Below, in pieces: positions 18,766-21,287 of a stretch of DNA of 21,287 nucleotides (position 1 is its first letter; each line of letters begins with the position of its first letter). Origin of the DNA: a virus. The notes under the pieces were generated by a model. It ran no database searches. It was not told where the DNA came from and saw only the letters and a list, made by a program, of their open reading frames with translations. The stretch is taken from IMG/VR virus record IMGVR_UViG_3300042923_000658, positions 1 to 21,287 of that record, one strand, 5' to 3'. Both the position numbers and the translations under genes were made by a program.

Positions 18766-19386
18766 TCAACCGTGCGCCTCTACGCCGCGGCGCACGTTCT
18801 CAGCATTCGATACAGCCTCAAGATGCTGCGGGTTGACGCAGTGGCGCACCCTGCACAGGTGGTCCAGCACCAAGCCATCCGGTATCGACCCGACCAAACT
18901 TTCGTACGAGAAACGGTGTGCATAGACGGTGCGCCCAGCAATCGAGAGCGTCGCGTAACCGTCTGTCGTTATCGCGCCACGCCACTCCCAGCAGCCGCCA
19001 GGAGACACCGCGTACCGAGTGCTGAAGCGTCGCAGCGCAGATGCCCGCGACGCTTCGGTGCTCGGCTTCTCGCGCCTAGCAGACGCCTCCGACCGCGTTC
19101 CGAGCAGAAGGTGCTCAGGGTTGACGCAAGACCGCCACCCGCACGACTGCCAAACCGTCATGCCATCCGGTATCGGCCCCACGAACGCTTCGTAGGATGT
19201 GCGATGTGCGAGTTTCCGCGACCTGTCCACGGTGATCTGCCCGTAGCCCGCCCGGCTGACGGACTGACCCCACAGCCAGCAGTCGTTGGCGATGTGGACG
19301 CTTGCCCGGATTCGCGCCTGGATGGGAACGCTTCGGTGGAAGCGACCATCTGACAGGCGGTGTATCTGTTGTTCGGTAGACTGCAT
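18766..19386 (-). CDS. Tandem HNH endonuclease, first copy catalytically altered
   Basis: 206 residues with two HNH_3 units. Copy 1, about 32-98: CWLW, GYGQI, HRTSYEAFVGPIPDG, then W79-Q80-S-C82...C87-V-N89-P-E-H92. Copy 2, about 128-194: CWEW, GYATL, HRFSYESLVGSIPDG, then D175-H176-L-C178...C183-V-N185-P-Q-H188. The catalytic D-H of copy 2 is W-Q in copy 1, while the zinc ligands and Asn remain. Copy 1 probably keeps the fold and binds DNA without cutting. GGAGGGCTGCC before ATG 19386 is a strong ribosome site. Downstream of the hairpin block. Confidence 0.88.
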   Translation of the reverse strand: MQSTEQQIHRLSDGRFHRSVPIQARIRASVHIANDCWLWGQSVSRAGYGQITVDRSRKLAHRTSYEAFVGPIPDGMTVWQSCGWRSCVNPEHLLLGTRSEASARREKPSTEASRASALRRFSTRYAVSPGGCWEWRGAITTDGYATLSIAGRTVYAHRFSYESLVGSIPDGLVLDHLCRVRHCVNPQHLEAVSNAENVRRGVEAHG

Positions 19387-19426
19387 GGCAGCCCTCCAAT
19401 CGGTTAGGTCGATTTGGTTGGGTCAG

Positions 19427-19461
19427 GCCCCGGATCGAGTGGTTCCAACACTCTCCGGGGC
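19427..19461 (-). repeat. 13-pair hairpin upstream of the tandem HNH gene
   Basis: GCCCCGGA-GAGTG pairs with CACTC-TCCGGGGC across a 7-base loop with a 2-base bulge. No U-run follows. It starts about 41 bases before ATG 19386 and right after a TAGAAT box, so it would be at the 5' end of an mRNA and may stabilise or control it. Confidence 0.6.
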
Positions 19462-19656
19462 TGCTCCAATTCTACCTCCGACCTGCGACATTGCTTGTGG
19501 ATGCCGGGGACCCGAACCCCGGTGTATGCCGTTCACCCGCCGCCGCCTAACCCGTACGGCACGGTTCCGGGACGACTAACCCCCAGCCAACGACCGCACT
19601 AACCCAAGCGGCCCCGGTTCCAGCACAAAGTGCCGGCCAGTCTGAAACCTTATGTA

Positions 19657-19676
19657 TCAGGCGTCATATCGCCTGA
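19657..19676. promoter_or_regulatory. Perfect 20-base palindrome, possible operator
   Basis: TCAGGCG and CGCCTGA flank a 6-base centre. Size and symmetry suit a dimeric HTH repressor such as the one at the right edge. No second copy was seen in the window. Confidence 0.35.
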
Positions 19677-19965
19677 CTCTTGAGCAGGTGACCCGTCAAA
19701 GTCACTCCTGCCCATTTCCCTTCGACCCCCAAGCCCTACGCCGCCCGCTCCTGCACGACGCCCAGCCAGCAATCGCTTGTGGGGTGTCTAATCGCTCGCA
19801 GTCCTCGTAGCCGGGGCGCGTACCCAGGGCTGTCCCCGATATCCCAGAGGGATCAGGCGGGCTGTTACTCCTGCGAGTTCTGTTCAGTTAGACGGTTGGA
19901 GGCAAACTCCGACCAGCGCTTCCGCCCGATCTGCGAGCGCAACGGAAGCCGAGAGACTGTGAGGG

Positions 19966-20121
19966 TTATTCGAGGTCTGGCGGGGTTCCCCGCAAATCGG
20001 TACGCGGTTCCGCACACTTCTCGCAGGCGATGATGACCACGAAGGAATCGCCGACGTTAGACACGACCTCGCCCGGTTGGATCAGCTTGGAGCAGTAGTC
20101 GCAGTGGAAGTTCACGTCCAT
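19966..20121 (-). CDS. 51-residue zinc-ribbon protein
   Basis: MDVNFHCDYCSKLIQPGEVV: C7-x2-C10 and C33-x2-C36 with about 22 residues between them, the classical spacing of a small zinc ribbon. The end is Pro-rich and acidic. ATG 20121 overlaps the upstream stop by one base (TGATG). Possibly DNA- or RNA-polymerase-binding; not known. It is the last gene before the non-coding block. Confidence 0.75.
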   Translation of the reverse strand: MDVNFHCDYCSKLIQPGEVVSNVGDSFVVIIACEKCAEPRTDLRGTPPDLE

Positions 20122-20387
20122 CACTCGGCCTCCGCTCGCGTCGCCGGCAGTGGCGCTTCGTCGTCATCCCCGACCGTGAACGCCGACAGGGTGTGAACGT
20201 CCGCGAGGTACCAGTCCGGGTCGTCCCACCGGATCGTGTCGACCCGCCCCCGCGATTCCACTACCGCACCTGTGGTGGTGTGTCCGAGGTAGGTGACGTG
20301 TTGGGGTGCGACACGGTCGTGTGCGTGGTCCGGGGTGTTGTGAACCAGATACACGCGGGTGCCGGTTGCGAGAACGGAGATGTTCAT
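20121..20387 (-). CDS. 88-residue beta-rich protein of unknown function
   Basis: MNISVLATGTRVYLVHNTPD, then THV-type strands and WYLADVHTLSAFTVGDDDEA; small beta barrel likely, with an acidic tail. ATG 20387 overlaps the upstream stop (ATGA). No motif known. Confidence 0.7.
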   Translation of the reverse strand: MNISVLATGTRVYLVHNTPDHAHDRVAPQHVTYLGHTTTGAVVESRGRVDTIRWDDPDWYLADVHTLSAFTVGDDDEAPLPATRAEAE

Positions 20388-20602
20388 GGCCGAACGCCGA
20401 TCTTGCGGGTAGCTGTCTCAAGCTGCGCCCGCGACCACTCCACCCGCGGCGTGATCTCAACGCCGCTGATCGACGCGGACTTGAACTCCCCAGCGCGGAG
20501 CATGTTGGTGATCCGCAACTGAGACCCGATGCGCCACAGGGCGGCCACCAGTCCGAGGAGGCCGATACTCGCCACGACTGCGGCAACTTCGAAAGCGTTC
20601 AT
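20384..20602 (-). CDS. 72-residue membrane protein
   Basis: MNAFEVAAVVASIGLLGLVA plus ALW is an N-terminal transmembrane segment, followed by a basic soluble part (RIGSQLRITNMLRAGEFKSA). The positive charges after the segment predict the C-terminus inside. GGAG lies near ATG 20602. Overlaps both neighbours by ATGA. Function unknown. Confidence 0.72.
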   Translation of the reverse strand: MNAFEVAAVVASIGLLGLVAALWRIGSQLRITNMLRAGEFKSASISGVEITPRVEWSRAQLETATRKIGVRP

Positions 20603-20721
20603 GACTGCTCCTTTGCGTCCCAGCCGGCGTTGAAGATGCACTGCGCCAGCTCGGTCGCCAGTTCACCCATCGGCTCGAGGCTCGCAAGGAACTGACCGAA
20701 CGCCACCTCACGATCGCTCAT
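20599..20721 (-). CDS. 40-residue helical protein
   Basis: MSDREVAFGQFLASLEPMGE then LATELAQCIFNAGWDAKEQ. It sits exactly between two genes with ATGA overlaps at each end, the main evidence that it is real. No family recognised. Confidence 0.6.
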   Translation of the reverse strand: MSDREVAFGQFLASLEPMGELATELAQCIFNAGWDAKEQS

Positions 20722-20951
20722 GTCCAGTCCTCCAGGTATTCCGGGTCGACCGGTGCGATAGGGGCACGCTCATTCACAGAACGTTCCTCCGCGACCCAGT
20801 CAGCGAACGCCAACACGACCCCGATAGCGGCGATCAGCCACCACCCGTTCGGCGCCCACAACTCGGGGTCTGTGTTCGCCCACGTGTGGATCGAACCGAT
20901 CCCACCCGCGAGGAGGAACCCGACCGCGAGGACAGCGATCACGGCGCGCAT
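20718..20951 (-). CDS. 77-residue protein with two membrane segments
   Basis: MRAVIAVLAVGFLLAGGIGS and WLIAAIGVVLAFADWV are two hydrophobic segments separated by a short Trp/Asn/Pro loop; the C-terminus is acidic and soluble. ATG 20951 overlaps the previous stop (TGATG); a GTG three bases upstream is the alternative. It could be a small exclusion or holin-like protein, but the place in the early region argues against lysis. Confidence 0.72.
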   Translation of the reverse strand: MRAVIAVLAVGFLLAGGIGSIHTWANTDPELWAPNGWWLIAAIGVVLAFADWVAEERSVNERAPIAPVDPEYLEDWT

Positions 20952-21130
20952 CACACACGCTCCGAAGGAAGCGACTCAATAAACGCCTCCAGCTCGGTGT
21001 GCTGAATCAGCACATCCTTACCCCAATACTTCGCGGCAAGGGTTCCCTCACGGACGGCGAGTTTGATCTTCGACACTGCGACGCCGGCCTGAGCGGCAGC
21101 GCCCTCATAGTCGTAAGCGATCGAGGACAT
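20951..21130 (-). CDS. Excisionase/MerR-like DNA-binding protein
   Basis: 59 residues. YEGAAAQAGVAVSKIKLAVR then EGTLAAKYWGKDVLI and a helix FIESLP is the HTH_17/excisionase pattern: helix-turn-helix, short wing, final helix. Such proteins direct prophage excision or act as regulators. No integrase is in the window, so the excision role is open. ATG 21130 overlaps the HTH stop by one base. Confidence 0.78.
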   Translation of the reverse strand: MSSIAYDYEGAAAQAGVAVSKIKLAVREGTLAAKYWGKDVLIQHTELEAFIESLPSERV

Positions 21131-21287
21131 CAGAGTTCCACCCCCAGCGCGTCACGCATGGCGCACGCATGGCGGAGGGAGAGGGACGCCGGCTTCCGCA
21201 ACTGGTAGCCGATGGTGGACGGGGCGGCACCGATCTGTCGGGACAGCCACGCAACACTGCGCTGCTGCTCCTCGAGCTTCGCGCCGA
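21130..21287 (-). CDS. Cro/CI-like helix-turn-helix protein, 5' end beyond window
   Basis: The last 51 complete residues are visible: LEEQQRSVAWLSRQIGAAPS, TIGYQLRKPAS, then LRHACAMRDALGVEL. This matches the end of an XRE-family helix-turn-helix (turn at IGAAPSTIGYQLR). Truncated at the right edge, so the start and control region are not seen. Probably a lysogeny or early-gene regulator of the genes to its left. Confidence 0.72.
   Translation of the reverse strand, partial: GAKLEEQQRSVAWLSRQIGAAPSTIGYQLRKPASLSLRHACAMRDALGVEL

Larger units (their letters stand above)
19387..19965 (-). other. 579-base non-coding block with many hairpins
   Basis: No gene found on either strand. Hairpins: 19427-19461 (GCCCCGGA+GAGTG, 13 pairs, 2-base bulge), 19504-19522 (CCGGGG/CCCCGG), 19616-19649 (GGTT and CCAGCAC arms), 19657-19676 (TCAGGCG/CGCCTGA), 19684-19711 (GCAG+GTGAC) and 19851-19863. 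The 7-mer CTAACCC recurs at 19547, 19576 and 19599. TAGAAT on the minus strand at 19469-19474 could be a -10 box. It may hold promoters, an origin or a structured RNA. Confidence 0.55.

Noticed and set aside
18241-19353. 370-codon open frame on the plus strand
   Set aside because: Antisense to the secreted protein, to the tandem HNH gene and to the start of the lipoprotein gene, which all have strong start sites; Arg-rich shadow.
19494-19530. Possible tRNA 3' end (CGGGG-TTCGGGT-CCCCG on minus)
   Set aside because: T-loop lacks the conserved A, and no matching 5' acceptor strand or anticodon arm is found upstream; kept only as a hairpin.
19779-20033. 84-codon frame on the plus strand in the non-coding block
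   Set aside because: Overlaps the zinc-ribbon gene 19966-20121, no ribosome site, no familiar motif.
1-21287. CRISPR array, insertion sequence, integrase, toxin-antitoxin pair, anti-phage defence operon
   Set aside because: No regularly spaced repeats, no transposase or recombinase motifs and no recognisable toxin or defence domains were found on either strand.

Overview
The window is a piece of a high-GC, double-stranded DNA tailed bacteriophage or prophage of an actinobacterium. The actinobacterial assignment rests on a WhiB-family iron-sulfur regulator (11717-11956), a family confined to Actinobacteria and their phages, on frequent GTG starts, and on the high GC content. I cannot name the host genus. 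No integrase, lysis, head or tail gene lies in the window, so I cannot tell prophage from free phage. Every gene I accept is on the minus strand, so the genome is read from right to left.

Reading in the direction of transcription: 21287-19966 holds regulatory and small early genes (a truncated HTH protein, an excisionase/MerR-like protein, two membrane proteins, a zinc-knuckle protein). 19965-19387 is a 579-base non-coding block rich in hairpins. 19386-16167 holds a tandem HNH nuclease, three exported proteins (one secreted, two lipoproteins), a membrane peptide and several unknown proteins. 16174-12328 is a recombination and replication block: ERF annealing protein, an O-like replication protein, an HNH nuclease and a beta-type DNA methyltransferase, closed by a strong terminator at 12290-12325. 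12264-7228 holds a DNA-binding protein, WhiB, RusA resolvase, SSB and a DEDDy exonuclease, with a promoter-hairpin-terminator unit at 8632-8736. 7063-4425 is a run of very small, overlapping, mostly Cys-rich genes interrupted by two HNH nucleases. 4428-3693 contains a structured, partly tRNA-like region, an HNH nuclease and the spacer before the packaging genes. 3692-1 holds small terminase, large terminase and the portal protein, which runs off the left edge.

The genes fit a replication and recombination module (O-like protein, ERF, SSB, RusA, exonuclease) that feeds a headful or cos packaging module (HNH, TerS, TerL, portal). Most genes overlap by ATGA, GTGA or TGATG, which suggests translational coupling in long transcripts. 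Unusual points are about a dozen tiny proteins with paired cysteines, a cluster of exported proteins in the early region, a two-copy HNH protein whose first copy has lost its catalytic pair, and several strong hairpins in the few non-coding gaps. Functions are assigned from motifs by eye; no database search was possible.
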